Below are positions 1 through 7,492 of a stretch of 64,000 nt of DNA, piece after piece. The translations under genes were made by a program, and so were the position numbers. How positions within the stretch are numbered: position 1 is the first letter of the stretch; each line of letters begins with the position of its first letter. The DNA comes from DATEDA01 sp963789885 (lineage in GTDB: Bacteria > Pseudomonadota > Gammaproteobacteria > Burkholderiales > SG8-39). The stretch spans positions 1-64,000 of the forward strand of contig CAWBNB010000035.1 in the NCBI GenBank assembly GCA_963789885.1, read 5' to 3'. A model generated the notes under the pieces. It was not told where the DNA came from, made no database searches, and saw nothing but the letters and a program-made list of their open reading frames with translations.

Positions 1-167
1 AGCGCCGTCATCACGCTGTACTGCACTGGCGTGATCCCGAAGCGCGCGCACTCCTCGAGGAAGAGCGCGATGTGGATCTGATGCAGCCTGCGGATGAGGA
101 AGCCCGGGCGGTCCGCGAGCGGCAGGCGTGCGACCCCCCGCGCGGGGGCCCGTCGCCGCGCACTCAT
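1..167 (-). CDS. MarR-family transcriptional regulator, N-terminal fragment
   Basis: Only the first 55 or so codons lie in the window; the gene runs off the left edge. The start is the ATG at 167, which overlaps the stop of the upstream esterase gene by 4 nt (ATGA), so the two are translationally coupled. After a short basic arginine-rich leader, the peptide contains RPGFLIRRLHQIHIALF followed by a segment ending ITPVQYSVMTAL. This is the usual first helix and helix 2 layout of MarR winged-helix regulators. MarR proteins commonly control adjacent genes in response to small aromatic or phenolic ligands, so it may control the esterase, RidA and MFS genes; that is inference. The DNA-binding helix itself is outside the window. 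Confidence 0.75.
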   Translation of the reverse strand, partial: MSARRRAPARGVARLPLADRPGFLIRRLHQIHIALFLEECARFGITPVQYSVMTA

Positions 168-1120
168 CGGTCCGCGCCCGCGAACGCGAGCCGCAACCCC
201 TGCGCGCAGCGCGCGAGCGCGTGATTCGCGGCCGCGATTGCGCCGCCCATCGTCACGAAGCCGTGGATCATGCCCTCGAAGCACTCGTACGTGACCGGGA
301 CGCCCGCGGCCTGGAGGCGGTCGGCGTAGGCACGCCCCTCGTCGACGAGCGGATCGAAGCCCGCAGTGATCACGTAGGCCGGGGGAAGTCGCGACAGATC
401 GGCAGCCTTGAGGGGCGACGCGCGCCAGTCGGCTTCGTCCGCCGCGTCGCGCAGATAGTTGCCCCGGAACCAGAGGATCGCGTCGCGCGTGAGCAAGTGC
501 CCCTCCCCGTAGCGGAGGTGGGAAGGCGTGTCGGCCGCCATGTCGGTCGCTGGATAGATGAGCGTCTGCATCGCGAGCGACGGTCCGCCGCCGTCACGCG
601 CGATCAGGGCGACGACCGCCGCCAGATTGCCGCCCGCGGAGTCGCCGCCCACGGCAATCCGGCGCGCGTCGATCCCGAGCCGCGCGGCTTCGCTCGCCAC
701 CCACCGCGTCGCCGCGATCGCATCGTCGACGGCGGCGGGGAACTTGTGCTCGGGCGCGAGGCGATAGTCGACCGACGCGACCGCGCACCGCGCGAGATCG
801 GCGAGCGTGCGGCACACCACGTCGTGCGTGTCGAGGTCGCCGATCGTCCAGCCGCCGCCATGAAAGTAGACGAGCGCCGGGAGCGGGCCGGCATCCGCGG
901 CGCCGCGCGGCCGGTACAGCCGGACGCGGATGTCGCACGCCGGGCCGGGCACATGCAGGTCCTCGACGCTCTCGACCTCCGGCGGCGGCGCGGCAAGCGC
1001 ACCGCGCGTCTCGCGGTAGAGCTGGCGCGCGCCGGCCGCCCCGAGCTGCGGATAAGGCGGAAGGTTCGCGCGCGCGACCCGCTCGAGGACCGCCCGCGCC
1101 TGGGGGTCCAGCTGCTTCAA
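164..1120 (-). CDS. Alpha/beta hydrolase, HSL-type (acetyl)esterase
   Basis: This 318-residue protein is a hormone-sensitive-lipase-type carboxylesterase. The oxyanion-hole motif HGGGW is at residues 87-91 and the nucleophile elbow GDSAGG at 159-164, with Ser161 as nucleophile. The triad is completed by an aspartate in FDPLVDEG (near 256) and His286 in IHGF. No signal peptide is visible, so it should be cytoplasmic. It hydrolyses short-chain esters of unknown identity. The gene starts 7 nt after the RidA stop and overlaps the MarR regulator by 4 nt, so it sits inside a minus-strand operon (MFS, RidA, esterase, MarR). This looks like a small catabolic or detoxification unit; the substrate cannot be read from sequence. 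Confidence 0.88.
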   Translation of the reverse strand: MKQLDPQARAVLERVARANLPPYPQLGAAGARQLYRETRGALAAPPPEVESVEDLHVPGPACDIRVRLYRPRGAADAGPLPALVYFHGGGWTIGDLDTHDVVCRTLADLARCAVASVDYRLAPEHKFPAAVDDAIAATRWVASEAARLGIDARRIAVGGDSAGGNLAAVVALIARDGGGPSLAMQTLIYPATDMAADTPSHLRYGEGHLLTRDAILWFRGNYLRDAADEADWRASPLKAADLSRLPPAYVITAGFDPLVDEGRAYADRLQAAGVPVTYECFEGMIHGFVTMGGAIAAANHALARCAQGLRLAFAGADR

Positions 1121-1127
1121 GCGCGCC

Positions 1128-1535
1128 TCAACGCCGGTCGGGAAGCGAGGCGATCGCCTCGACTTCGACCAGCAGGTCGGGATTCACCAGGCTCGTCACG
1201 CCGACCATCGTGCTCGCGGGGCGGTGGTTCTCGTGCAGAAACTGCGCGCGCACCTCGCGCATGACGGCCGCCTTCTCGGGCGTGAGGTCGACCACGAACG
1301 TGGTCATCTTCACCACGTCGACGAACGTCGCCTCGGCCGCGGCGAGCGCGGCGTAGAGGTTCTCGTACACGCGCGTCGCCTGTGCGCGCAGGTCGCCCTT
1401 GCCGACGATCCGGCCGGTGCCGTCGTAGGCGATCTGGCCCGACACGTAGATGGTGCGCCCGGCCGGCGCAACCGCGACGTGGGAGTAGCCGGTCGGGACC
1501 GAGAGCTCGAGCGGGTTGATCAGCCTGGTTTCCAT
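1128..1535 (-). CDS. RidA family protein (YjgF/YER057c/UK114)
   Basis: The 135-residue length and the fold markers fit the RidA family: an early YSHVAVAPAGRTIYVSGQ strand pair, the central YENLYAALAAAEATF helix, and the end STMVGVTSLVNPDLLVEVE. Archetypal RidA deaminates reactive enamine/imine intermediates released by PLP enzymes, using a conserved arginine near the C-terminus. Here the usual R-x-x-x-x-V arginine context is replaced by NHRPASTMVGV, where the arginine precedes the PASTMV motif, as in many RidA members. Many operon-linked paralogues act in specific catabolic pathways instead. The ATG at 1535 has a purine-rich upstream stretch (AGAAGGACG) as ribosome binding site. It lies between an MFS gene and an esterase on the same strand. 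Confidence 0.85.
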   Translation of the reverse strand: METRLINPLELSVPTGYSHVAVAPAGRTIYVSGQIAYDGTGRIVGKGDLRAQATRVYENLYAALAAAEATFVDVVKMTTFVVDLTPEKAAVMREVRAQFLHENHRPASTMVGVTSLVNPDLLVEVEAIASLPDRR

Positions 1536-1565
1536 CGCGCGTCCTTCTCTTTTCTGGGAGTCCGC

Positions 1566-2762
1566 CTAGGCCGCGGCCACCGCGCCGCGGCGCTTCGTGA
1601 TCAGCCACAGCACTGCGACGCCCATCGCGAGCACGAACGGGATCGCAGCGTAGTTGAGAGTCTGCCAGCCATTCGTCTCCAGGATCATGCCCGAGGAGAA
1701 CGAGGACGTCGCCATGGTGAGCAGGATGAAGAGATCGTTTGCCCCCTGCGCCTTCGCCTTCTCCGCCGAATGATAGGTCTCCGTGAGGAGCGCGGTGGCG
1801 CCGATGTACAGGAAGTTCCACCCCACGCCGAGCAGCACGAGCGCCCACCAGAAGTTCGCGACCTCGACCCCGGCGAGCGCGACGCCGATGCAGACGAGGT
1901 TCACCGCGACGCCAGCGAGCATCACGGTGAGCACCCCGAAGCGCTTGATCAGGCTGCCGGTCACGAACGACGGCGCGAACATGCCGACCACGTGCGAGGA
2001 GATCACCGTGGCGGCGGCGGAGTAGGGATGGCCGCAGACGTTCATCGCGAGCGGGGTCGCGGTCATCATCAGGTTCATCACGCCGTAACTGAACGCTCCG
2101 CAGAGCACCGCCACGACGAACGCCGGCTGCGCGGCGATTTCGGCGAGCGGCCGGCCACCCTCCTTCGCCTCGGACGCGGTCGGCGCCGGGATGTCGAGGA
2201 AGCGCAGCAGCACGAGCACGAGCACGAGAAAACCGATCAGCGCGAGGTACGCGGCAAGATAGGTGGTCGGGAGCAGGTTGACCGTGAACCGGCTGAGACT
2301 CGGGCCGATGATGCCGCCCACGAGCCCGCCGGCAAGCACGTACGAGATCGCCTTCGCCTTGAAGTCCGGGGTCGCCGCGTCGGCGGCGGCGAAGCGGTAG
2401 TACTGGCCGAAGGCGTTGTACACGCCGAACACCGTCGTGCCGAGGCAGAAGAGCCAGAAGCTTCCGGCCGCGAGCGCGGCCGCGCAGATCAGCGCGCCGA
2501 CGATACCGGTGGCGGTGCCGAGGGTGAAGCCGTCGCGCCGGCCGATGCGCTTCATCAGCAGCGACGCGAAGTACGTGGTGGCCGCGGCGCCGATCACCCA
2601 GCCGGTGACCGGCAGCGTGGCGAGGCTCTTGTGCGGGGCGAGCGCATAGCCCGCGAGCCCGTTCAGGGCGATCAGGGTCGAGTTGTTGGTGAGGAGCAGC
2701 GCCTGGCAGGCGGCGAGCAGTGCGACGTTTTTCTTCTGCGAGCGTGCTGCGTGCAAGATCAC
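1566..2762 (-). CDS. MFS transporter
   Basis: The protein has 398 residues with about 12 hydrophobic segments. The cytoplasmic loop 2-3 motif appears as LLMKRIGRRDGF near residue 70, matching the MFS motif A pattern of basic residues around G-R-R. The chosen start is GTG at 2762, one nucleotide after the stop of the GlsB-type gene, so the two are probably coupled. A TTG two codons further in is a possible alternative. No substrate can be assigned. Being upstream of RidA and the esterase suggests import or export of a metabolite handled by that operon, which is inference. Confidence 0.85.
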   Translation of the reverse strand: MILHAARSQKKNVALLAACQALLLTNNSTLIALNGLAGYALAPHKSLATLPVTGWVIGAAATTYFASLLMKRIGRRDGFTLGTATGIVGALICAAALAAGSFWLFCLGTTVFGVYNAFGQYYRFAAADAATPDFKAKAISYVLAGGLVGGIIGPSLSRFTVNLLPTTYLAAYLALIGFLVLVLVLLRFLDIPAPTASEAKEGGRPLAEIAAQPAFVVAVLCGAFSYGVMNLMMTATPLAMNVCGHPYSAAATVISSHVVGMFAPSFVTGSLIKRFGVLTVMLAGVAVNLVCIGVALAGVEVANFWWALVLLGVGWNFLYIGATALLTETYHSAEKAKAQGANDLFILLTMATSSFSSGMILETNGWQTLNYAAIPFVLAMGVAVLWLITKRRGAVAAA

Positions 2763-2763
2763 C

Positions 2764-3012
2764 TCATCGGAAGAACCGCGACAGGAGGGCTGTCATCACG
2801 ATCGCCCCCACGACCGCGGCGACGAACGCGAGCGCCTCGCCGAGCTTGAACCAGCCCGCCGCCTGCCCGCCGTAGGCGGCGCCGAGCCCGCCGATGGTGC
2901 CGGCGACCGCCGAGCCGAAGAACCCCATGATCTGCCGCCCGGGCATGATCGCCCGGGCGGCGAGGGCGGCGAGTATGCCGACCACCGCCGTCAGCACCAT
3001 TACCGTCGTCAT
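2764..3012 (-). CDS. GlsB/YeaQ/YmgE family stress-response membrane protein
   Basis: This is an 82-residue, glycine- and alanine-rich inner-membrane protein with three predicted helices. The middle segment, PGRQIMGFFGSAVAGTIGG, matches the transglycosylase-associated (Pfam Transgly_assoc) pattern seen in E. coli YeaQ and YmgE. Members are small stress-induced proteins without a proven biochemical role. It is downstream of the Kbp gene by about 20 nt and immediately upstream of the MFS gene. A GAGG ribosome-binding sequence precedes the ATG. Confidence 0.82.
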   Translation of the reverse strand: MTTVMVLTAVVGILAALAARAIMPGRQIMGFFGSAVAGTIGGLGAAYGGQAAGWFKLGEALAFVAAVVGAIVMTALLSRFFR

Positions 3013-3033
3013 GACGCCCTCGCGGGACTGCGC

Positions 3034-3480
3034 TCAGTCGAGCGGGATGCGGATCTTCTGTCCGGGGAAGATGAGGTTCGCGTCCTTGATCACCTCGCGG
3101 TTCGCCTCGAAGATGCGCGGATACTTGTTCGCGTCGCCGTAGTACTTCTTGGCGATCGCCGACAGCGTGTCGCCCTTCACGATGATGTAGTAGTCGACCT
3201 TTTCCTTTGGCGGCGGGACCTTCAGCCCGGAGATGTTCACCTCGGACACGCCCTGCACGTTGCCCGCGAGCAGGACCGCCTTCTGCATCGCCTCGGCGGT
3301 CGGACACTCGCCGGCGAGCGAACACTTGCCGTCGGCGAAGCTCACCTGCAGCCCGACGATGCCGAGGCTCGGGGTCGCACCCTCGATCTCGGCGCGGATC
3401 TTGGTCGCCGCGTCCTCGGGTTTCGCTGTCGGGGGGAAAAGCTTCTTGCCGATGTCTTTCACGAAGTCGAACAGGCCCAT
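3034..3480 (-). CDS. kbp: Potassium-binding-protein-like BON-LysM protein (Kbp/YgaU)
   Basis: At 148 residues this matches the length and layout of E. coli Kbp (YgaU). The N-terminus MGLFDFVKDIGKKLF is nearly the same as in Kbp. A BON domain spans about residues 20-90 and a LysM domain about 97-146, seen as YIIVKGDTLSAIAKKYYGD and then FEANREVI and FPGQKIRIP. E. coli Kbp is a cytoplasmic K+ sensor needed for growth at high potassium. There is no signal peptide here, which agrees with that. A strong ribosome binding site (AAAGGAGACC) precedes the ATG. An extended -10-like GCTACCAT is about 62 nt upstream of the start. Confidence 0.9.
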   Translation of the reverse strand: MGLFDFVKDIGKKLFPPTAKPEDAATKIRAEIEGATPSLGIVGLQVSFADGKCSLAGECPTAEAMQKAVLLAGNVQGVSEVNISGLKVPPPKEKVDYYIIVKGDTLSAIAKKYYGDANKYPRIFEANREVIKDANLIFPGQKIRIPLD

Positions 3481-3592
3481 CGTGAGGTCTCCTTTCGAGT
3501 CGGGGATTCGGAAACGGATTGCGGCGCGAGACCGCGCGCGGATGGTAGCACGCTCGCATTGCGATCGTCGGAATCGCGACTGGCGGTGCCGC

Positions 3593-3598
3593 TAGAAT
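3593..3598 (+). promoter_or_regulatory. -10 hexamer TAGAAT close to the phosphatase start
   Basis: A TAGAAT hexamer lies 7 nt before the ATG of the PhoD-like gene. Transcription normally starts about 7 nt after the -10 element, so the mRNA could begin at or next to the start codon and lack a leader. No clear -35 match is seen 16-18 nt upstream. The same hexamer with the same 7-nt distance occurs before the DUF423 gene at 13701. Confidence 0.4.
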
Positions 3599-3605
3599 CC
3601 AGCCG

Positions 3606-4943
3606 ATGCACCGTCGCCTCGTCGCGCTCGCCGTCGCGCTCGCCGTCGCGTTCGCCGCCGCGTTCGCCGCCGCTCCGGTCCGGGCCCAGCAGGCCGTCTC
3701 AGTCATGCACGGCTTCGCCGACATGGCGAGCACGACGCTCTGGTTGCAGACCGAGCGCGCGGCGCGCGTCGCCGTCGATCTGTACCCCGAGGGCGAGGCG
3801 GCGAAGCGCCGCCGCGTCGAGGGCGCCACGCGCGCCGAGGACGACTTCGCGCTGCACCTGCGGCTCGCCGGGCTCGAGCCCGGGACGCGCTATCGCTACC
3901 AGGTGCTCGTCGACGGCCGCGCGGCCGGCGAGCCGGGGACGTTCGCCACGCAGCCGCTGTGGCAGTACCGCACCGAGCCGCCCGACCTCGCGGTCGCGTT
4001 CGGGTCGTGCGCGTACCTCAACGACCGGTTCAGCCGGCCGGGTCCGCCGTGGGGCGGCGACTACGGGATCTTCGACGCGATCGCGGCGCGCGCGCCCGAC
4101 CTCATGCTCTGGCTCGGCGACAACGTGTACTTCCGCGAGCCGGAGTGGACCTCGATCGAGGGGATGAGCGCGCGCTACCGCGCGTACCGCGCGATGCCGG
4201 AGCTGCGCAGGCTCGCGCGCGCCGGCTCGAACCTCGCGATCTGGGACGACCACGACTTCGGTCCGAACGACTCCGACGGCTCGTTCACGATGAAGGGCGC
4301 GGCGCTCGAGGTCTTCAAGCGCTACTGGGCGAACCCTTCGTACGGGCTGCCGGGCGTGCCGGGCGCATTCGGCATGGCGACCCTGGGCGACGTCGATTTC
4401 TTCCTGCTCGACAACCGCTTCTACCGTTACCCGAACCGCTATCCGCCGGTCCCGGAGAAGGCGATGTTCGGCGCGGCGCAGCTCGAGTGGCTGAAGCAGG
4501 CGCTCGTCTCCTCGCGCGCGACGTTCAAGGTCATCGCCGGCGGCGGTCAGTTCTGGAACCGCCGCAACCGCTACGAGTCCTTCGGGAATTATCCGGCGGA
4601 GCAGCGCGCGCTCGCCGAGTGGCTCGCGGAGCGGCGCATCGAGGGCGTGCTCTTCCTGTCGGGCGACCGGCACTTCTCGCAGCTCCTGCGCGTCGAGCGG
4701 CCGGGGATGTACCCGATCTACGAGTTCACCTCCTCGCCGCTCACCGCCGGGGTGTTCCGCGATCTCCCGGCGGACGAGCGCGAGAACCCCGAGGTCGTCG
4801 CGGGGACGATCGTGACCGAGCGGAGCTTCGGGATGCTGCGCTTCAGCGGCCCGCGCAAGGACCGCGCGGTCACGCTCGAGGCGTACGCTTCAGACGGCCG
4901 GCTGCTTTGGCAGCGGCGGCTCGCAGCCGCTGAGCTGCGGTAG
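3606..4943 (+). CDS. Alkaline phosphatase D family phosphodiesterase/phosphatase
   Basis: The 445-residue protein starts with a signal peptide of about 27 residues ending in APVRA-QQ, so it is exported. An N-terminal fibronectin-like domain (about 30-125) is followed by the metallophosphatase core. Visible metal motifs are FGSC near 132-135, WLGDNVY at 169-175, WDDHDFGPNDSD at 213-224 and LSGDRHFSQ at 351-359. These are the PhoD-type signatures for a Fe/Ca active site that cleaves phosphomonoesters and diesters. The gene is convergent with the DUF697-like gene and their coding regions overlap by 74 nt. No phosphate-regulon element could be recognised upstream. Confidence 0.9.
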   Translation: MHRRLVALAVALAVAFAAAFAAAPVRAQQAVSVMHGFADMASTTLWLQTERAARVAVDLYPEGEAAKRRRVEGATRAEDDFALHLRLAGLEPGTRYRYQVLVDGRAAGEPGTFATQPLWQYRTEPPDLAVAFGSCAYLNDRFSRPGPPWGGDYGIFDAIAARAPDLMLWLGDNVYFREPEWTSIEGMSARYRAYRAMPELRRLARAGSNLAIWDDHDFGPNDSDGSFTMKGAALEVFKRYWANPSYGLPGVPGAFGMATLGDVDFFLLDNRFYRYPNRYPPVPEKAMFGAAQLEWLKQALVSSRATFKVIAGGGQFWNRRNRYESFGNYPAEQRALAEWLAERRIEGVLFLSGDRHFSQLLRVERPGMYPIYEFTSSPLTAGVFRDLPADERENPEVVAGTIVTERSFGMLRFSGPRKDRAVTLEAYASDGRLLWQRRLAAAELR

Positions 4944-5460
4944 GCTGCACCGGAGGCGGCGGCATCTCGACACCCCGCTCCGCGAGCACCTCCTCGATTA
5001 CCCGCCGGCAGTCGCGGATGTGCGCCTCGCCGACGATCCGCATCGCGGTGAAGCTCAGGCCCGCCGAGACCGCCTGCCCGGCGACCGGTACCAGCCTCGC
5101 CGCCGTCTTGGTGGTGACGCGCATGCCGACCACGGTCAGGGCCTGCAGGATGAGATCGCGGGTGATCAGCCGGCCGACCATCGCTCCGCCGAACGCGACG
5201 ATCGCCTTGTAGACGAGAACCCTCAGGCGCGGGCTCAGGTCCTCGATCTGGTCGGGCGTCAGGCCGAACTCGCGGTTGACCGCCGGGATGAGCTGCGTGA
5301 GGAGCGCCACGTCGGCCGCGAGGTCGACGCCCGGCAGCGGCACGAGCACCGCCCCCGCCGAGGCAAGCGCCCGCCGGATGACCATCCTCCGGCACGTGCG
5401 GACGACCTCGTCGAGCTCGGCGTGGCTGCGCGGCAGGCGGATGACTTCGGTCGTGCTCAT
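4870..5460 (-). CDS. DUF697-like protein of unknown function
   Basis: This 196-residue protein has an N-terminal charged helix, then hydrophobic stretches: a first hairpin around residues 28-55 (ALASAGAVLVPLPGVDLAAD) and a second around 85-140 containing GGAMVGRLITRDLILQALT. The pattern GxxxPxPGxDxxAxxxLxxxxI is typical of the DUF697 domain found fused to or beside small GTPases. No GTPase domain is present here. The C-terminus is proline- and alanine-rich with basic residues and overlaps the 3' end of the phosphatase gene by 74 nt on the opposite strand. Family assignment is by pattern only; function is unknown. Confidence 0.65.
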   Translation of the reverse strand: MSTTEVIRLPRSHAELDEVVRTCRRMVIRRALASAGAVLVPLPGVDLAADVALLTQLIPAVNREFGLTPDQIEDLSPRLRVLVYKAIVAFGGAMVGRLITRDLILQALTVVGMRVTTKTAARLVPVAGQAVSAGLSFTAMRIVGEAHIRDCRRVIEEVLAERGVEMPPPPVQPTAAQRLRAAAAKAAGRLKRTPRA

Positions 5461-5578
5461 CGCGGGAATAGCGTCGCGGGTCCTGGTGTTTACCTAGCCG
5501 CGGCGGGATTCCCGCCGGCTGGTTTCCTCTTCAGCCATCTTCGCGCGCCGGCGCCTCCCCTAGTGCCAGCGCGAGATC

Positions 5579-5605
5579 ACGGCCGCGTTCCGCGGCCGTT
5601 TTTTT
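5579..5605 (+). terminator. Rho-independent terminator, plus strand
   Basis: A perfect 9-bp stem (ACGGCCGCG, loop TTC, CGCGGCCGT) is followed by seven thymines. It functions only in the plus direction because the minus side ends without a T-run. The nearest plus-strand gene ending upstream is the phosphatase at 4943, 636 nt away, with the antisense DUF697-like gene between. A second perfect hairpin (7-bp stem, loop ATT) lies at 5501-5517. The whole 5461-5742 interval has no credible coding region; besides these hairpins I see nothing else in it. Confidence 0.75.
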
Positions 5606-5742
5606 GCCCGTTGGACCGGCCCGCGCTCGACGGAGCGGCCGCGCGCTCCGCACCCTCGCGCGGCCTGTTCAACGGCCCTTCGCAAGCTCCCCATCATTTC
5701 GGCGGTCGGGGCCGTCGCGCCGCTAGGCAAGGCTCGGGGCCG

Positions 5743-6213
5743 CTACTTCGCTTTCTTCTCGTACTCGGCGATCGCCTTCTTCAGGTCGCTCAGTTCGCTG
5801 CACCCGAAGAAGCAGAGGCGGTCGAGCTGGGTGAGGTGCTCCTTCGCCTTGCCGACGTCGCCCTTCAGCAGATAGGCCTCGCCGATGTACTCGTGCGCAC
5901 CGCGATGGCGGGGATCGAGCTTGAGCGCCTCGCCGTAGTGCTTGAACGCGAGATCGAGGTTGCCGCTCATCCGGTAGGCGTACCCGAGCCAGTTCTGCGC
6001 GTCGGCATCCCTCGGGTCCTTGGTCGCGACCTTGCCGAATGCCGAGATCGCGCCGTTCCAGTTCTTGCCGCGGATCGCCGCCTTGCCGGCCTCGACGTCC
6101 GGGTCGGCGGGCACGCCCGCTGCCGGCTGCGAGTCGTCCCCGGCGGCATGCGCGGCCGGCATCGCGAGCACCGAGCCGGCAGCAAGCAGGGTGATGGCGA
6201 GGAATCGGGTCAT
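5743..6213 (-). CDS. Exported tetratricopeptide-repeat protein
   Basis: The 156-residue protein begins with a signal peptide (MTRFLAITLLAAGSVLAMPAAHA, cut after AHA). Two to three TPR units cover residues 40-150, with typical spacing as in AQNWLGYAYRMSGNLDLAFK and AHEYIGEAYLLKGDVGKAK. Two close cysteines (LCFFGC) near residue 133 could form a periplasmic disulfide. TPR proteins mediate protein-protein contacts; no partner can be named. A divergently transcribed TPR/HEAT protein starts 82 nt away, and both may share the control region between them. Confidence 0.82.
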   Translation of the reverse strand: MTRFLAITLLAAGSVLAMPAAHAAGDDSQPAAGVPADPDVEAGKAAIRGKNWNGAISAFGKVATKDPRDADAQNWLGYAYRMSGNLDLAFKHYGEALKLDPRHRGAHEYIGEAYLLKGDVGKAKEHLTQLDRLCFFGCSELSDLKKAIAEYEKKAK

Positions 6214-6251
6214 GGCGCAGTCTCCGTTCGAGTTCCCGTCTACCCTTCGGG

Positions 6252-6259
6252 ATTATAGT
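6252..6259. promoter_or_regulatory. Overlapping divergent -10 elements
   Basis: The sequence ATTATAGT reads as TATAAT on the minus strand (6257 to 6252, 38 nt before the TPR gene ATG) and as TATAGT on the plus strand (6254 to 6259, 35 nt before the HEAT/TPR gene ATG). The two divergent genes probably share this compact region as a bidirectional promoter. -35 boxes on either side are weak. Confidence 0.4.
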
Positions 6260-6294
6260 GAGGGCGTTGCCTGTTCTACGCGAGACCGTCGACC

Positions 6295-6942
6295 ATGGAT
6301 GCCGCCCTCCGACTCCTGACCGCCGTCTTCACCGCGCTTGCCGTCACGACGCCTGCGTGGGGCCAGATCCTCGGCCGGGAGGCGGCGCTCGAGGCGCTCA
6401 AGAGCCCGGACGTCGCCCAACGCGAACGCGGGGTCGTAGGCCTCGCGCGGAACGGCCGGATGGCGGATGCGCCGGTGCTGGTTGTGGCGCTGCGCGACCC
6501 CGACGAATCGGTGCGGGAGGCGGCCGAGCAGGCGCTCTGGATCGTCTGGAGCCGCTCGGGCAACGCCCAGGTCGACAAGCTCTTCGCGCAGGGGCTCGAG
6601 GAGATGAACGGCGGGCGCTTCGACGACGGCATCGCGACCTTCACGCGGGTGATCGAGCTCGCGCCCGAGTTCGCCGAGGGTTGGAACAAGCGCGCGACGC
6701 TCTACTTCATCACCGGCGAGTACCGGAAATCGCTCGCCGACTGCGACCAGGTGATGAAGCGCAACCCGGCCCACTTCGGCGCGCTCGCCGGCTACGGGCA
6801 GATCTACCTGCGGCTCGACGAGCCCGAGCGGGCCCTCGAGTACTTCAAGCGTGCCCTCGCCGTCAACCCGAACATGGGGAGCGTCGAGGCGGCAGTGCAG
6901 GTGCTCGAGCGCGCGATCGCGCAGCGGAAGAAGACGATCTGA
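6295..6942 (+). CDS. Exported HEAT-TPR repeat protein
   Basis: A signal peptide of about 24 residues (ending PAWG-QI) precedes 190 residues of helical repeats. The first part (about 28-90) has HEAT/PBS-lyase-like repeats, as in DVAQRERGVVGLARNG and PDESVREAAEQALW. The rest (about 100-210) contains three TPRs, such as FAEGWNKRATLYFITGEYRK. The protein is probably periplasmic and acts as a scaffold. Its neighbours are a divergent TPR protein and a convergent HD-domain hydrolase. No enzymatic motif is visible. Confidence 0.8.
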   Translation: MDAALRLLTAVFTALAVTTPAWGQILGREAALEALKSPDVAQRERGVVGLARNGRMADAPVLVVALRDPDESVREAAEQALWIVWSRSGNAQVDKLFAQGLEEMNGGRFDDGIATFTRVIELAPEFAEGWNKRATLYFITGEYRKSLADCDQVMKRNPAHFGALAGYGQIYLRLDEPERALEYFKRALAVNPNMGSVEAAVQVLERAIAQRKKTI

Positions 6943-6955
6943 GCGACCGCGCCAA

Positions 6956-7492
6956 TCAGGACCGGCGAGCGTAGGCGGCGTCGAACAGCGCCTCGAGCTG
7001 CGGGTGCACGCCGCGCAGGCCGTCGATCACCGCCTTCGCCCATTCGAAGTACTCGCGGCGGCGCGCGAGGTCCCACTTCGCCGGCGGATGGTCCGCCATG
7101 TCGCGCAGGTTGCAGATCTTGTCGGCGAGCTTCACCAGCTTCGCCTGCCGGCTCATCGTGGCGGCGTGCTCGACCTGCAGGCGCTTGCGCTCGGCCTTCG
7201 GCAGCGACTTGTCGTCGGTGACCTCCTCGACGATCGCCGCGATCGCCGGCCCGAACGCGGCTGCCAGCTCGGCCGGCGTCGTCTGCGTGTCCTCGACCGT
7301 GTCGTGTAGCAGCGCGGCGGCGAGCACCTCGGGCTCGGTGACGCCGCCTTCGCGCACGAGAACGTTCGCGAGCGCGATCGGATGGTTGATGTAGGGGGAC
7401 GCCGCCGCGTCCTTCCGCCGCTGGTCGCGGTGCTTGTCCGCCGCGAACGCGAGCGCCTGCAGGAAGAGCGGCAGGTCCGCCGCTTCGCTCAA
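6956..7492 (-). CDS. HD-domain (p)ppGpp hydrolase-like protein (MESH1 type)
   Basis: The 178-residue protein matches the stand-alone SpoT hydrolase domain (MESH1 family). The signature order is visible: KHRDQRR at 21-27, SPYINHP at 33-39, the HD pair in ALLHDTVEDT at 61-70, and KLVKLADKICNLRDM in the C-terminal third. These residues coordinate Mn2+ and bind the guanine nucleotide, or NADPH in MESH1. No synthetase, TGS or ACT domain follows, so it is a small alarmone hydrolase type. The start is a TTG at 7492 that overlaps the stop of the ketopantoate reductase-like gene (TTGA). That TTG is the only start fitting the conserved N-terminus. Confidence 0.85.
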   Translation of the reverse strand: MSEAADLPLFLQALAFAADKHRDQRRKDAAASPYINHPIALANVLVREGGVTEPEVLAAALLHDTVEDTQTTPAELAAAFGPAIAAIVEEVTDDKSLPKAERKRLQVEHAATMSRQAKLVKLADKICNLRDMADHPPAKWDLARRREYFEWAKAVIDGLRGVHPQLEALFDAAYARRS

